The notes beneath the pieces were generated by a model. The model was not told the DNA's origin, did no database searches, and saw only the letters and a program-made list of their open reading frames with translations. The position numbers and the translations under genes were made by a program. A stretch of DNA of 18,956 bases from Chloroflexota bacterium (GTDB lineage Bacteria; Chloroflexota; Anaerolineae; 4572-78; J111): NCBI GenBank assembly GCA_003694775.1, contig RFJV01000655.1, forward strand, positions 1 through 18,956, given 5' to 3'. This document shows positions 1 through 7,483 of the stretch, piece by piece. The stretch's first letter is position 1. Every line of letters begins with the position of its first letter.

Positions 1-84
1 ATCGCCGAGCAGTTGGTGGTTATGCTGGATATCCCGCCCGACGAGGTTCGGGTGGCCTTAAAAGATAGCAAAGTAACAGAGTAG
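1..84 (+). CDS. C-terminal end of a probable FtsI-type penicillin-binding protein (5' truncated)
   Basis: Frame 1 is open from the window edge to a TAG at 82-84 and gives 27 residues. They contain IAEQLVVMLDIPPDEV, which resembles the 'I-A-x-x-hydrophobic-x-L-x-I-P-P-D' ending found after the transpeptidase domain of FtsI/PBP2-class proteins. A gene of this kind directly before murF fits a dcw cluster. The identification rests on this short tail and on context only. The last residues (roughly KDSKVTE) are encoded by an octamer repeat array that starts at 67, so the native C-terminus seems to run into repeat DNA. The ending does not look like a MurE C-terminus, the other plausible neighbour. 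Confidence 0.5.
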   Translation: MAEQLVVMLDIPPDEVRVALKDSKVTE

Positions 85-138
85 CAGGGTGGCAAAGTAG
101 CAAAGTAGCAGGGTAGCAAAGCAGCAGAGTGGCAGAGC
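67..138 (+). repeat. Octamer tandem repeat array, about 9 units, consensus AGCARRGT
   Basis: Nine consecutive 8-base units can be read: 67-74, 75-82, 83-90, 91-98, 99-106, 107-114, 115-122, 123-130 and 131-138. They vary around AGCAAAGT and AGCAGGGT. The array begins inside the last codons of the upstream gene and ends about 25 bases before the murF start. Unit junctions of the form T|AG or T|AA create stop codons at 74, 82, 98, 106 and 114, which together cover all three forward frames. No array of the complementary unit is visible nearby. Period-8 arrays recur at 2642-2713 and 9650-9920 with different unit sequences. Confidence 0.85.
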
Positions 139-163
139 TACCACCTTGATTTCACGGAGCACA

Positions 164-1618
164 ATGGGCGATTTAACCCTGGCCGATGTGATAGAAGGCC
201 TGACCGGACAAAAAATTACGGCCCCTCACCCTATCAACCGGGTGGTTATCGACTCCCGGCAGGCGGGAGAGGGGGACCTGTTTGTGGCTTTACCCGGCGA
301 ACATCACGATGGGCACGATTTTGTACCCGATGCCTTTGCCCGCGGGGCCATTGCCGCTGTTGTGCACCGTCCGGTGGCCGGACATCCACCGGCTCAGGTT
401 ATCGACACCCGCGGCGACACGCCGGCGGTGGTCACGGCCTTGCCGGTCTGTATCCAGGTGGAAGACAGCCTGGCCGGTCTGCAGAAGCTGGCCGCTTTCT
501 GGCGTTCCCGGCACAGCCCGCGAGTGATTGGCATCACCGGGAGCGTGGGCAAGAGCACCACCAAGGAACTGGTCTGGAATGTTCTCTCCACCCGCTACCG
601 GACCCTGAAAAATCCGGGCAACCTGAACAATGAAATCGGCCTGCCGCTGACACTGACCGAACTGACCGCCGAACACGAGCGGGTGGTGCTGGAAATGGGC
701 ATGTATGCCCTGGGAGAAATTGCCCAGCTCTGCCGGATTGCCCGGCCGCACGTAGGGGTGGTTACCAATGTTGGCCCGACCCACCTGGAGCGGCTCGGCT
801 CCATCGAGCGGATTGCTCAGGCCAAAAGCGAACTGGTTCAGGCGCTCCCCTCTGCCGATGAGGGAGGGGTGGCTGTTCTGAATTATGACGACCCGCTGGT
901 CCGGCCAATGACCTACCAGACCAGGGCACGGGTGGTCACCTACGGCCTGTCGCCGGAGGCAGACCTGTGGGCCGACAATGTGACCAGCACCGGGCTGGAG
1001 GGGATACGCTTTACCTTTCATTACCAGGGTGAGGACATTCATGCCCGTGTGCCCCTGCTGGGGCGACACAGCGTGCACACAGCCTTGCGGGCCGCGCTGG
1101 TCGGTCTGGTAGAGGGGCTGGCCTGGGACGAGATTATCGCCGGCCTGCAAACTCTGCCCGAAACCACCCAACTGCGGCTGGTGGCCGCGCCGGGGCCTAA
1201 CGGCTCAACGGTGCTGGACGACACTTACAACGCCAGCCCTGCCTCGACCATCGCCGCCCTGAACCTGCTGGATGACCTGACCGCCTACCGTAAAGTTGCC
1301 GTTTTGGGCGACATGCTGGAGCTGGGCAGTTACGAGGAAGAGGGGCATCGCAAGGTCGGGTGCCGGGCCGCGGATGTGGTCGACCTGCTGATAACCATCG
1401 GACCGCGCGCCCGGTGGATTGCCGAAGAAGCCATCGCCTGCGGCCTGACAGCCGACGCGGTGCGGCAGGTCGAAAGCAATCAGGAAGCCATTGCCTTCCT
1501 GCAAGATTACCTCGGCCCCAACGATGTGGTGCTGGTTAAAGGTTCCAACGCCCTGCACCTGGACGAGATTGTCTCTGCCCTCGCCCGTCAGGGCAAGCGG
1601 ACGGACCGGAAAGCATAG
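164..1618 (+). CDS. murF: UDP-N-acetylmuramoyl-tripeptide--D-alanyl-D-alanine ligase (MurF)
   Basis: MurF is the cytoplasmic Mur ligase that uses ATP to add D-Ala-D-Ala to UDP-MurNAc-tripeptide. The 484-residue product has the normal family length. It shows the N-terminal substrate-domain motif DSRQAGEGDLFVALPG (about 30-45), the P-loop GITGSVGKST (123-132), KNPGNLNNEIGLPL, the NVGPTHLERLGS and AQAKSEL elements of the Mur-ligase central domain, and the C-terminal LDDTYNASPAS, AVLGDMLELG and VLVKGSNALHL motifs, which are characteristic of MurF rather than MurC, D or E. ATG 164 is preferred because GGAG lies at 156-159 just upstream. An in-frame TTG at 146 would add six residues and is less likely. 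The octamer array lies just upstream and mraY starts 16 bases downstream. Ddl, encoded later in the cluster, makes the dipeptide it uses. Confidence 0.97.
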   Translation: MGDLTLADVIEGLTGQKITAPHPINRVVIDSRQAGEGDLFVALPGEHHDGHDFVPDAFARGAIAAVVHRPVAGHPPAQVIDTRGDTPAVVTALPVCIQVEDSLAGLQKLAAFWRSRHSPRVIGITGSVGKSTTKELVWNVLSTRYRTLKNPGNLNNEIGLPLTLTELTAEHERVVLEMGMYALGEIAQLCRIARPHVGVVTNVGPTHLERLGSIERIAQAKSELVQALPSADEGGVAVLNYDDPLVRPMTYQTRARVVTYGLSPEADLWADNVTSTGLEGIRFTFHYQGEDIHARVPLLGRHSVHTALRAALVGLVEGLAWDEIIAGLQTLPETTQLRLVAAPGPNGSTVLDDTYNASPASTIAALNLLDDLTAYRKVAVLGDMLELGSYEEEGHRKVGCRAADVVDLLITIGPRARWIAEEAIACGLTADAVRQVESNQEAIAFLQDYLGPNDVVLVKGSNALHLDEIVSALARQGKRTDRKA

Positions 1619-1634
1619 CCGGTCGGAGAATTTT

Positions 1635-2612
1635 ATGGCCTATTCATTAACGCTGGGCACAATTTCATTTTTGCTGGCCGTTATCTGGGGCAGACCGCTC
1701 ATTACCCTGCTCCGGCGCTGGAATATCGGCAAGGGGATTCGGATTGAAGGGCCGCAAACCCACCAGGTGAAAACCGGCACACCGACAATGGGGGGGCTGA
1801 TGATTTTGATACCGGTGCTGGTGATTACCGGCGTACTGAATATCGCCAACCTGATGGGCTTTACCCTGATTGGCCGGTCTGTGCTGGTGCCGATGGGGGT
1901 GATGACCGCCTTTGGCGCGCTGGGCGCGGTGGACGACCTGATTGGCGTCAAAGTCATCCCGACCGGTCTGCTGGGCCGCTACAAACTGCTGTGGCAGGTC
2001 ATTTTTGCCACCATAACCGCCCTGTTTCTGCATTACGGCCTGGACCTGCGAAGCATTGCCATTCCCGGCGTGCCGGAAAAGATTGACATCGGCTGGCTCT
2101 ATATTCCGATAGCCATCTTTATCATCGTGGGTACGTCGAACGCGGTCAATCTGACCGATGGCCTGGACGGGCTGGCCGGAAGCATTGCCGCCGTGGCTTT
2201 CAGTGCCTACGGGGTGATTGCCTTTCTGCAGGGGCAAATCTGGCTGGTCGCTTTTGTGTTCACCGTGGTGGGCGGAATACTGGCTTTCTTGTGGTACAAC
2301 GCCCATCCGGCAGAACTGTTTATGGGCGATACCGGCTCGCTGGCCGTGGGGGCCACCCTGGCGGTGGTTGCCCTGATGACCGGGCAGTGGCTGTTGCTTC
2401 CCGTCATCGGCTTTGTGTTTGTCGCCGAGGCTCTGTCGGTGATTCTGCAGGTGGCTTACTTCAAGCTGACCGGCGGCAAACGGCTGTTCAAGATGGCCCC
2501 GCTCCATCATCATTTTGAACTGCTGGGCTGGTCGGAAACGCACGTCACCCAGCGGTTCTGGTTGATTGGTATTCTGTCGGCAATGCTGGGGATTGCCCTG
2601 GCTTTGATTTAG
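1635..2612 (+). CDS. mraY: Phospho-N-acetylmuramoyl-pentapeptide-transferase (MraY)
   Basis: MraY is the integral membrane enzyme that transfers phospho-MurNAc-pentapeptide from UDP to undecaprenyl phosphate, making lipid I. The 325-residue protein is almost entirely hydrophobic segments, about ten by eye. It carries the family signatures in order: GPQTHQVKTGTPTMGG after the first membrane segment, GAVDDLIGVK with the paired aspartates, NAVNLTDGLDGLAGS, FMGDTGSLAVGA, and the MraY-specific KMAPLHHHFELLGWSE histidine loop, which separates it from WecA-type relatives. ATG 1635 follows GGAGAA (1625-1630) at proper spacing. Starts further upstream in this frame would read through the end of murF and are rejected. 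It follows murF by 16 bases and is followed by a repeat island of about 100 bases. Confidence 0.97.
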   Translation: MAYSLTLGTISFLLAVIWGRPLITLLRRWNIGKGIRIEGPQTHQVKTGTPTMGGLMILIPVLVITGVLNIANLMGFTLIGRSVLVPMGVMTAFGALGAVDDLIGVKVIPTGLLGRYKLLWQVIFATITALFLHYGLDLRSIAIPGVPEKIDIGWLYIPIAIFIIVGTSNAVNLTDGLDGLAGSIAAVAFSAYGVIAFLQGQIWLVAFVFTVVGGILAFLWYNAHPAELFMGDTGSLAVGATLAVVALMTGQWLLLPVIGFVFVAEALSVILQVAYFKLTGGKRLFKMAPLHHHFELLGWSETHVTQRFWLIGILSAMLGIALALI

Positions 2613-2713
2613 AGATTGGAGATTAGAGATTGGAGAATAAAAACTCCCCAACTCACAAACTCTCCAACTTTCTAACTCACAAACTCTCCAACTCTCTAAC
2701 TCACCAACTATTT
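2613..2713 (+). repeat. Intergenic repeat island: 7-base array then opposing 8-base array
   Basis: Directly after the mraY stop there are four 7-base units around AGATTGG (2613-2619, 2620-2626, 2627-2633, 2634-2640). Nine 8-base units around AACTCTCC or AACTCACA follow (2642-2649 and every 8 bases to 2706-2713). The two arrays are imperfectly complementary: TTGGAGA at 2630-2636 is the reverse complement of TCTCCAA at 2661-2667 and at 2685-2691. The longer stretch 2620-2636 pairs with 2685-2702 if one base is bulged. The island can therefore form a hairpin of variable register. It has no credible coding content and ends at the ribosome binding site of the next gene. Confidence 0.85.
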
Positions 2714-2720
2714 GAGGAGG
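2714..2720 (+). promoter_or_regulatory. Ribosome binding site for the small gene at 2730
   Basis: GAGGAGG lies nine bases before ATG 2730. It chooses this ATG over the in-frame TTG at 2712, whose own codon precedes the site. Its closeness to the repeat island means the last octamer unit overlaps the ribosome landing zone. Confidence 0.75.
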
Positions 2721-2729
2721 TTCTACATC

Positions 2730-3020
2730 ATGTCTTTGAACGGAAAACAACCGAAACGCAGTTCACGCCCTCATCCGGAGCTGACGGTGGCCGCATCGGC
2801 GTCGGAGCGGGAGGCCGCTTACTACGCCGCGCTGGAGCTGGTCGCCCAGATTGACGAGGCCCTGACCCGCGGCACCCGGCACTACCGCAACAAGGCCGGG
2901 GAACTGCTGACCACCCTGGACCAGGTGGTGCACGCTATTTTGAACAACGACCTGCTGTTGCCGGAAACGACCGCAGAGGCGGAACTGCTCTGGACCGCAC
3001 CCCAGGAACTGGCGGCCTGA
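2730..3020 (+). CDS. Small unknown protein between mraY and murD, 96 residues
   Basis: I do not recognise a family. The product is 96 residues, soluble, with no signal peptide or membrane segment. A basic, polar N-terminus (about 1-20: SLNGKQPKRSSRPHPE) is followed by a region likely to be alpha-helical (about 24-75), with a repeated hydrophobic pattern including AAYYAALELVAQIDEAL and ELLTTLDQVVHAIL, and a short acidic tail. A strong ribosome binding site, the same strand and codon style as its neighbours, and only seven bases to murD support a real gene. Its position between lipid I synthesis and MurD suggests a cell-wall or division accessory role, but that is guilt by association only. Confidence 0.75.
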   Translation: MSLNGKQPKRSSRPHPELTVAASASEREAAYYAALELVAQIDEALTRGTRHYRNKAGELLTTLDQVVHAILNNDLLLPETTAEAELLWTAPQELAA

Positions 3021-3027
3021 TTAATAA

Positions 3028-4494
3028 ATGAATACACTCAGCGCGTTTCAAGGCTTGCGGTTTGTTGTAGTGGGCCTGGGGCGCGAAGGACAGGCTCTGG
3101 CGCTGTACCTGGCCAGACACGGTTTCCCGGTCACTGCGACCGACATCCAGCCGCCCAAAAAACTGGGCGATGTGGTTGCGTCGCTGGCCGAAGCCGGCGT
3201 GTCGCTGGTGCTGGGGGAGCACCCTCTGTCTCTGCTGGATGAAGCCGACCTGCTGTTCGTCAGCCCCGGTATTCCCCTGGAAATACCGTTCTTGCAGGCG
3301 GCCCGGTCGCAGGGTATCCCGCTGAGCACCGAAACCCGGCTCTTCTGCCATCTCTGTCCGGCACCGGTAGTCGGCATTACCGGCTCCAGCGGTAAAACGA
3401 CCACCACTACCCTGACCGGTAAAATCTTGCAGGCTCAGGCCGAACACAGCGGCAGTCCCCGGCGGATTTGGGTGGGCGGCAATATCGGGCGGCCCCTCAT
3501 CGAGGTGGTCGACCAGATTACCGCCGACGACCTGGTGGTGATGGAGCTGAGCAGTTTTCAGCTGGAGTTCTTCCACCCCACCCTGAACGAGACCGTACCC
3601 GCCGACCGCCTTTCCGGCGCCCTGGGCGACCTGCTGTCTGGCTGGAGTCCTGCCGTTAGCGCCATCCTGAACATCACGCCGAACCACCTGGACCGGCATC
3701 CGTCGATGAAGGAGTACGTCCAGGCCAAGCGGGCCATTATTGATTACCAGCGCCCCACCGACGTGATGGTGATGAACCTGGATGACGATATGTCGCGCAC
3801 CATCGGACGCCAGTACCCCGCCCGCGCTCGCTGGTTCAGTCTGGAGTCACAGTTGCCCGGCGGGGCCGCCATTGCCGGTGATACCGTGGCCCTGCTGGAT
3901 GCGCAGGGGAACGTTCAGCCCGTCCTCCCGGTTGCAGAGGTGAAACTGCGCGGGCGGCACAACCTGAGCAACATTCTGGCGGCCTGCCTGCTCTCTCACG
4001 CCGCCGGCGCGTCCATCGAGGCAATGCGCGAGGTGATTTCTACCTTTACCGGCGTGGAGCACCGGCTGGAACCGGTCCGGGAATTGGCCGGGGTCAGATA
4101 CATCAACGACAGCATCGCCACCAGCCCGGAACGGCTGATAGCCGCCCTGAACTCGTTTGAGGAGCCGATTGTCCTGCTGGCCGGAGGCCGGGATAAGCAT
4201 CTGCCCTGGAACCAGGCCGCCCGGCTTATGCTGTACAAAACCCGGCATGTCATCCTGTTTGGAGAAGCCACCGAAATTATCGCCGCGGCTGTTGAGCAGG
4301 CCAGACAGGACATCTCCGATGCCGCCACTACCCTGCACCGCTGTACCAACCTGGAAGAAGCGGTCAGGCTGGCCTCTACCGTGGCCCGTCCCGGCGATGT
4401 GGTGCTCCTTTCGCCCGGCTGTGCCAGCTTTGATGCCTTCAAGGATTTTGCCGAGCGGGGCCGGGTATTCAGGGAATTAGTTTCAAGGTTGTAA
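3028..4494 (+). CDS. murD: UDP-N-acetylmuramoyl-L-alanine--D-glutamate ligase (MurD)
   Basis: MurD adds D-glutamate to UDP-MurNAc-L-Ala in the cytoplasm with ATP. The 488-residue product begins with a Rossmann-like UDP-binding domain (VVVGLGREGQALALYLA, about 13-29). It has the P-loop GITGSSGKTT at 116-125, the MurD-typical MELSSFQLEFF and NITPNHLDRHPSMKEYVQAK, then RHNLSNILAA, YINDSIATSPERLIAAL and the C-terminal LLSPGCASFDAFKDFAERG. It is slightly longer than typical MurD because of an insertion of about 17 residues (ETVPADRLSGALGDLLS) between the SSFQLE motif and the SPAVSAILNITP strand. ATG 3028 follows the small gene by seven bases with no strong ribosome binding site, so coupling to the preceding gene is plausible. 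The ftsW start codon follows immediately after the stop. Confidence 0.97.
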   Translation: MNTLSAFQGLRFVVVGLGREGQALALYLARHGFPVTATDIQPPKKLGDVVASLAEAGVSLVLGEHPLSLLDEADLLFVSPGIPLEIPFLQAARSQGIPLSTETRLFCHLCPAPVVGITGSSGKTTTTTLTGKILQAQAEHSGSPRRIWVGGNIGRPLIEVVDQITADDLVVMELSSFQLEFFHPTLNETVPADRLSGALGDLLSGWSPAVSAILNITPNHLDRHPSMKEYVQAKRAIIDYQRPTDVMVMNLDDDMSRTIGRQYPARARWFSLESQLPGGAAIAGDTVALLDAQGNVQPVLPVAEVKLRGRHNLSNILAACLLSHAAGASIEAMREVISTFTGVEHRLEPVRELAGVRYINDSIATSPERLIAALNSFEEPIVLLAGGRDKHLPWNQAARLMLYKTRHVILFGEATEIIAAAVEQARQDISDAATTLHRCTNLEEAVRLASTVARPGDVVLLSPGCASFDAFKDFAERGRVFRELVSRL

Positions 4495-5712
4495 ATGATG
4501 TCTCCCAAAAAAATGGATGACCAGCACCGAATAGACTATATTTTACTGGTGACCATCATTGCCTTGCTGGTTATAGGTCTGCTGATGGTGTTCAGTGCCA
4601 CCTTTGCCCTGGGATACCAGCTTTACCAACAGCCCACCTATTTTTTGATGCGCCAGCTTTTGTGGGTGGGAGTTGGTGCGCTGGCAATGATGGTGACCAC
4701 CCGCCTGGAGTACCATATCTGGCTGAGATTTTCTACCTGGATTATTCTGGCCACTCTGGCCCTGCTCATCCTGGTTCTGCTGGTGGGCGATTCCCGTTTT
4801 GGGGGCCAGCGCTGGCTGTTCAACGGTTCGGTTCAGCCTTCGGAGCTGGCCAAGCTGGCGACCATCATTTACGTGGCCCACTGGTTGTCGTCCAAGGGGG
4901 AGCAGTTGCGGCGTTTTGACCACGGCCTCATTCCCTACGCCGTGCTGGTCGGCGGAATTACCGGCCTCATTATCCTGCAAAGAGACCTGGGTACGGCAGT
5001 GCTGGTCGCGGCCACGGCCCTGACGATGTTTTTTGTGGCCGGCGCCAGCATCTGGCAGTTCAGTCTGATTGGCTTGCTGGGGAGTGCCGCCCTGGTGGTG
5101 CTGGTAACCCAGTCATCTTACCGGATGAGCCGTGTCCTGACTTTCCTGGACCCGTTCAGCGCCGACCCGCAGGGGGCCGGGTATCAGATTCGCCAGATTT
5201 TGATTGCTCTGGGGTCGGGCGGTATTTTTGGCCTGGGGTTTGGCGTCAGCCGGCAGAAATTCGGCTACATCCCCGCCTCCCACACCGACGGCATCTTTGC
5301 CATTCTGGGAGAGGAGCTGGGGCTGGTGGGGTCGCTGTTAGTGATTGGTCTGTTTGCCCTGCTGGCTTACCGGGGGTTCAAAATTGCCCTGGCCGCGCCC
5401 GACACTTACGGGATGGTGCTGGCTACCGGCATTACGTGCAGTTTGATTTACCAGGCCATTATCAACATCGGCGTCGTCACAGCGACTCTGCCTTTTACCG
5501 GCATGCCTCTACCGTTCATCAGTTTTGGCGGGTCGTCCCTGGTGGTTTGTATGGCCGGGGCGGGGTTACTGCTGGCTGTGTCGCGGCGAACACTGCCCGA
5601 TGAACTGCAGGACGAGGAGCTTCGTGAAACTGGTCATCTCCGGAGGCGGAACCGGCGGGCACGTGTATCCGGCGCTCGCCGTCGCCGCCGCCCTTCAACG
5701 GCAGAAGCCTGA
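4495..5712 (+). CDS. ftsW: Septal peptidoglycan polymerase FtsW (SEDS family)
   Basis: FtsW is the SEDS glycosyltransferase that polymerises lipid II at the septum together with FtsI. The 405-residue protein has about ten membrane segments. It shows the SEDS signatures GGQRWLFNGSVQPSELAKLA (103-122), QRDLGTAVLV with the conserved aspartate at 164, YRMSRVLTFLDPF, GYQIRQILIALGSGGIFGLG (229-248), the HTDGIFAILGEELG loop and LPFTGMPLPFISFGGSS. RodA is the alternative, but dcw position favours FtsW. The start ATG 4495 (or the adjacent ATG 4498) abuts the murD stop. The last 29 residues are encoded in the 89 bases that overlap murG in another frame and form an arginine-rich cytoplasmic tail. Confidence 0.95.
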   Translation: MMSPKKMDDQHRIDYILLVTIIALLVIGLLMVFSATFALGYQLYQQPTYFLMRQLLWVGVGALAMMVTTRLEYHIWLRFSTWIILATLALLILVLLVGDSRFGGQRWLFNGSVQPSELAKLATIIYVAHWLSSKGEQLRRFDHGLIPYAVLVGGITGLIILQRDLGTAVLVAATALTMFFVAGASIWQFSLIGLLGSAALVVLVTQSSYRMSRVLTFLDPFSADPQGAGYQIRQILIALGSGGIFGLGFGVSRQKFGYIPASHTDGIFAILGEELGLVGSLLVIGLFALLAYRGFKIALAAPDTYGMVLATGITCSLIYQAIINIGVVTATLPFTGMPLPFISFGGSSLVVCMAGAGLLLAVSRRTLPDELQDEELRETGHLRRRNRRARVSGARRRRRPSTAEA

Positions 5713-6736
5713 TAGCCGGATTGTCTGGATTGGCACCGGGGAGGGGATGGAAGCCGACCTGGTGCCCAGAGCCGGATTAACATTTGAATCGATTGCCGCG
5801 TCTGGCCTGCGGGGACGCAATCCCCTGGCCGCGGTTCGCAGTGCCGTCCGGCTGGGACGGGGCTTCTGGCAGAGCCGGCGTCTGCTCCGCCGGCTCCGGC
5901 CCGATGTGCTGTTTGTGACCGGCGGGTACGTCTGCGTGCCGGTTACGCTGGCCGCCCGCCAGATGGGTATTCCGGTGGTCATTTACCTGCCGGACATTGA
6001 GCCGGGGCTGGCTATCAAATTTCTGGCTCGATTTGCCAGCCGGGTGGCCGTAACCACCCCGGAAGCGCAAACCTTCTTCCGCCCCGGCCTGACGGTGGTG
6101 ACCGGCTACCCGGTACGCCCGGAGCTGGAAACACCCCCCTCGGAGGCGGTACGGGCCGAGGCCCGCCGCCGGCTGGGGCTGACCGGCGACCTGCCGGTTC
6201 TGCTGGTTTTCGGGGGGAGCCGGGGGGCGCGCAGTATCAACCGTGCCCTGACCGCCCATCTTGAGCCTCTGCTGGAGGTGTGCCAGATTGTCCATGTGAC
6301 CGGCAGGCTGGATGAAGCCTGGGTGCTGGAGCGCCGGGCCAATCTGCCCGCCGACCGGCAGGCCCGCTACCGCGTGTCGGCCTACCTGCACGATGAAATG
6401 CCGCTGGCCCTCCAGGCCGCAGACCTGGTAGTGTCCAGGGCCGGGGCCAGCACGCTGGGAGAATTTCCTGCCGTGGGGCTTCCGGCGGTGCTGGTGCCTT
6501 ACCCGTATGCCGGGGCGCACCAGGCGCGAAACGCCGATTACCTGGCAAAGCATGGCGCCGCAGTCGTCATCCAAGATAACCTGTTGGCGCAGAAACTGGG
6601 GGAAACCGTGCTGGAATTGTTGAATCATCCGGAAAAATTATCCGCCATGCGCCGGGCCAGCCAGAAGCTGGCTGTACCGGGCGCGGCTCTGCACCTGGCG
6701 CGTCTTATCCAGGAGGTGGGAACCTATGCAGATTGA
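5624..6736 (+). CDS. murG: Undecaprenyldiphospho-muramoylpentapeptide GlcNAc transferase (MurG)
   Basis: MurG is the peripheral membrane GT28 enzyme that adds GlcNAc to lipid I to make lipid II. From GTG 5624 the product is 370 residues, the usual size. It has the N-terminal glycine loop SGGGTGGHVYPALAVA (6-21), the GYVCVPVTLAARQMGIPVV acceptor-domain segment, FGGSRGARSIN at the start of the second domain, and the donor-binding VSRAGASTLGEFPAVGLPAV followed by PYAGAHQARNADYL. GTG 5624 is chosen because the glycine loop must lie close to the N-terminus and GAGGAG (5614-5619) lies just upstream. The open frame continues far upstream only because it overlaps ftsW. The gene overlaps ftsW by 89 bases and the next gene by 11, so coupling is likely. 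Confidence 0.96.
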   Translation: MKLVISGGGTGGHVYPALAVAAALQRQKPDSRIVWIGTGEGMEADLVPRAGLTFESIAASGLRGRNPLAAVRSAVRLGRGFWQSRRLLRRLRPDVLFVTGGYVCVPVTLAARQMGIPVVIYLPDIEPGLAIKFLARFASRVAVTTPEAQTFFRPGLTVVTGYPVRPELETPPSEAVRAEARRRLGLTGDLPVLLVFGGSRGARSINRALTAHLEPLLEVCQIVHVTGRLDEAWVLERRANLPADRQARYRVSAYLHDEMPLALQAADLVVSRAGASTLGEFPAVGLPAVLVPYPYAGAHQARNADYLAKHGAAVVIQDNLLAQKLGETVLELLNHPEKLSAMRRASQKLAVPGAALHLARLIQEVGTYAD

Positions 6737-7472
6737 CTGGACCGTTCTGACCTATTTTGTCATTGGCCTGTTCGCCTTGAACGGTTTCTTCCGCGGCTGG
6801 TGGAAGGAAGCCATTACCACCGCGTTTCTGGCCTTTCTGGTATTTTTGCTGGCCCAGCCGGATTTTGCCGCCAGCTTTGTTGAACTGGTGAATACCATCC
6901 TGCAAACCGTCTGGAGTGTTCTGCCCACCTCGCTGACTTCCCTGCTCCAGAACTCTTTTCCCGGCGGTCCGGTGTCCGGGGTGTCGGCCAATGCTATCCG
7001 CATTGACCCCTCGGACGGCAATACCTGGCTTTTACTGCTCATCGTGGTGATGGCTGTCGCTATCCTGCTGGGCCGGATGACCCTCCCCGCCGGGCCGGGA
7101 GGCGGCTACCAGGTCCGCCCGGTGGGCAGTCTGCTGGGCGGGCTGGTCGGCGGGCTGAACGGCCTGATTGTGATGAACCTGGTGCGGGAGTATATCGAAG
7201 GCCGGAACCTGCCGGGCAGTGCCGCCGGCCTGCCCACCGAAATCGCCGCCCGGTCGGCCTCGACGCCTTTTGCCGTGGCCTCGTCCGGGGTGTCTATTCA
7301 GGCCGTTAACGTCCCTTCAACCACCATTATGGAGGGCTACTTACCCTGGATACTGATGATTATCGGCGGGCTGGTGTTCCTGGCCGCACTCAAGACCCGT
7401 GTCGGTATGGCCAGTAAAGACGGCTTCCGCAAAATCAACTACAAAACACCGATGGGATACAAGAAGTATTAG
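6726..7472 (+). CDS. CvpA-like integral membrane protein, first of a tandem pair
   Basis: The 248-residue product is predicted to be an inner-membrane protein with about five hydrophobic segments (about 7-22, 28-44, 101-117, 135-152 and 205-221). The opening IDWTVLTYFVIGLFALNGFFRGWWKEA has the CvpA-like pattern 'DW-hydrophobic segment-G-x-x-x-G-W-x-R/K-E'. The family assignment is by pattern only. After TM4 comes NLVREYIEGRNLPG, then a presumably extracytoplasmic loop (about 160-200), a last membrane segment and a basic C-terminus ending in TPMGYKKY. The strong AGGAGGTG at 6711-6718 lies seven bases before ATG 6726, inside murG, and the genes overlap by 11 bases. The next gene is a clear paralogue. 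The position between murG and murC suggests an envelope-biogenesis role, not demonstrated. Confidence 0.85.
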   Translation: MQIDWTVLTYFVIGLFALNGFFRGWWKEAITTAFLAFLVFLLAQPDFAASFVELVNTILQTVWSVLPTSLTSLLQNSFPGGPVSGVSANAIRIDPSDGNTWLLLLIVVMAVAILLGRMTLPAGPGGGYQVRPVGSLLGGLVGGLNGLIVMNLVREYIEGRNLPGSAAGLPTEIAARSASTPFAVASSGVSIQAVNVPSTTIMEGYLPWILMIIGGLVFLAALKTRVGMASKDGFRKINYKTPMGYKKY

Positions 7473-7483
7473 GGCGAGCGGTG

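Noticed and set aside
2630..2854. Open frame giving an 8-residue peptide repeat (THKLSN...)
   Set aside because: The peptide repeat is only a read-out of the octamer DNA array (24 bases is three units). The frame has a non-ATG start and no ribosome binding site, and overlaps the better-supported small gene at 2730.
4639..4655. RodA instead of FtsW for the SEDS gene
   Set aside because: The motifs fit both, but the position between murD and murG in a dcw cluster strongly favours FtsW.
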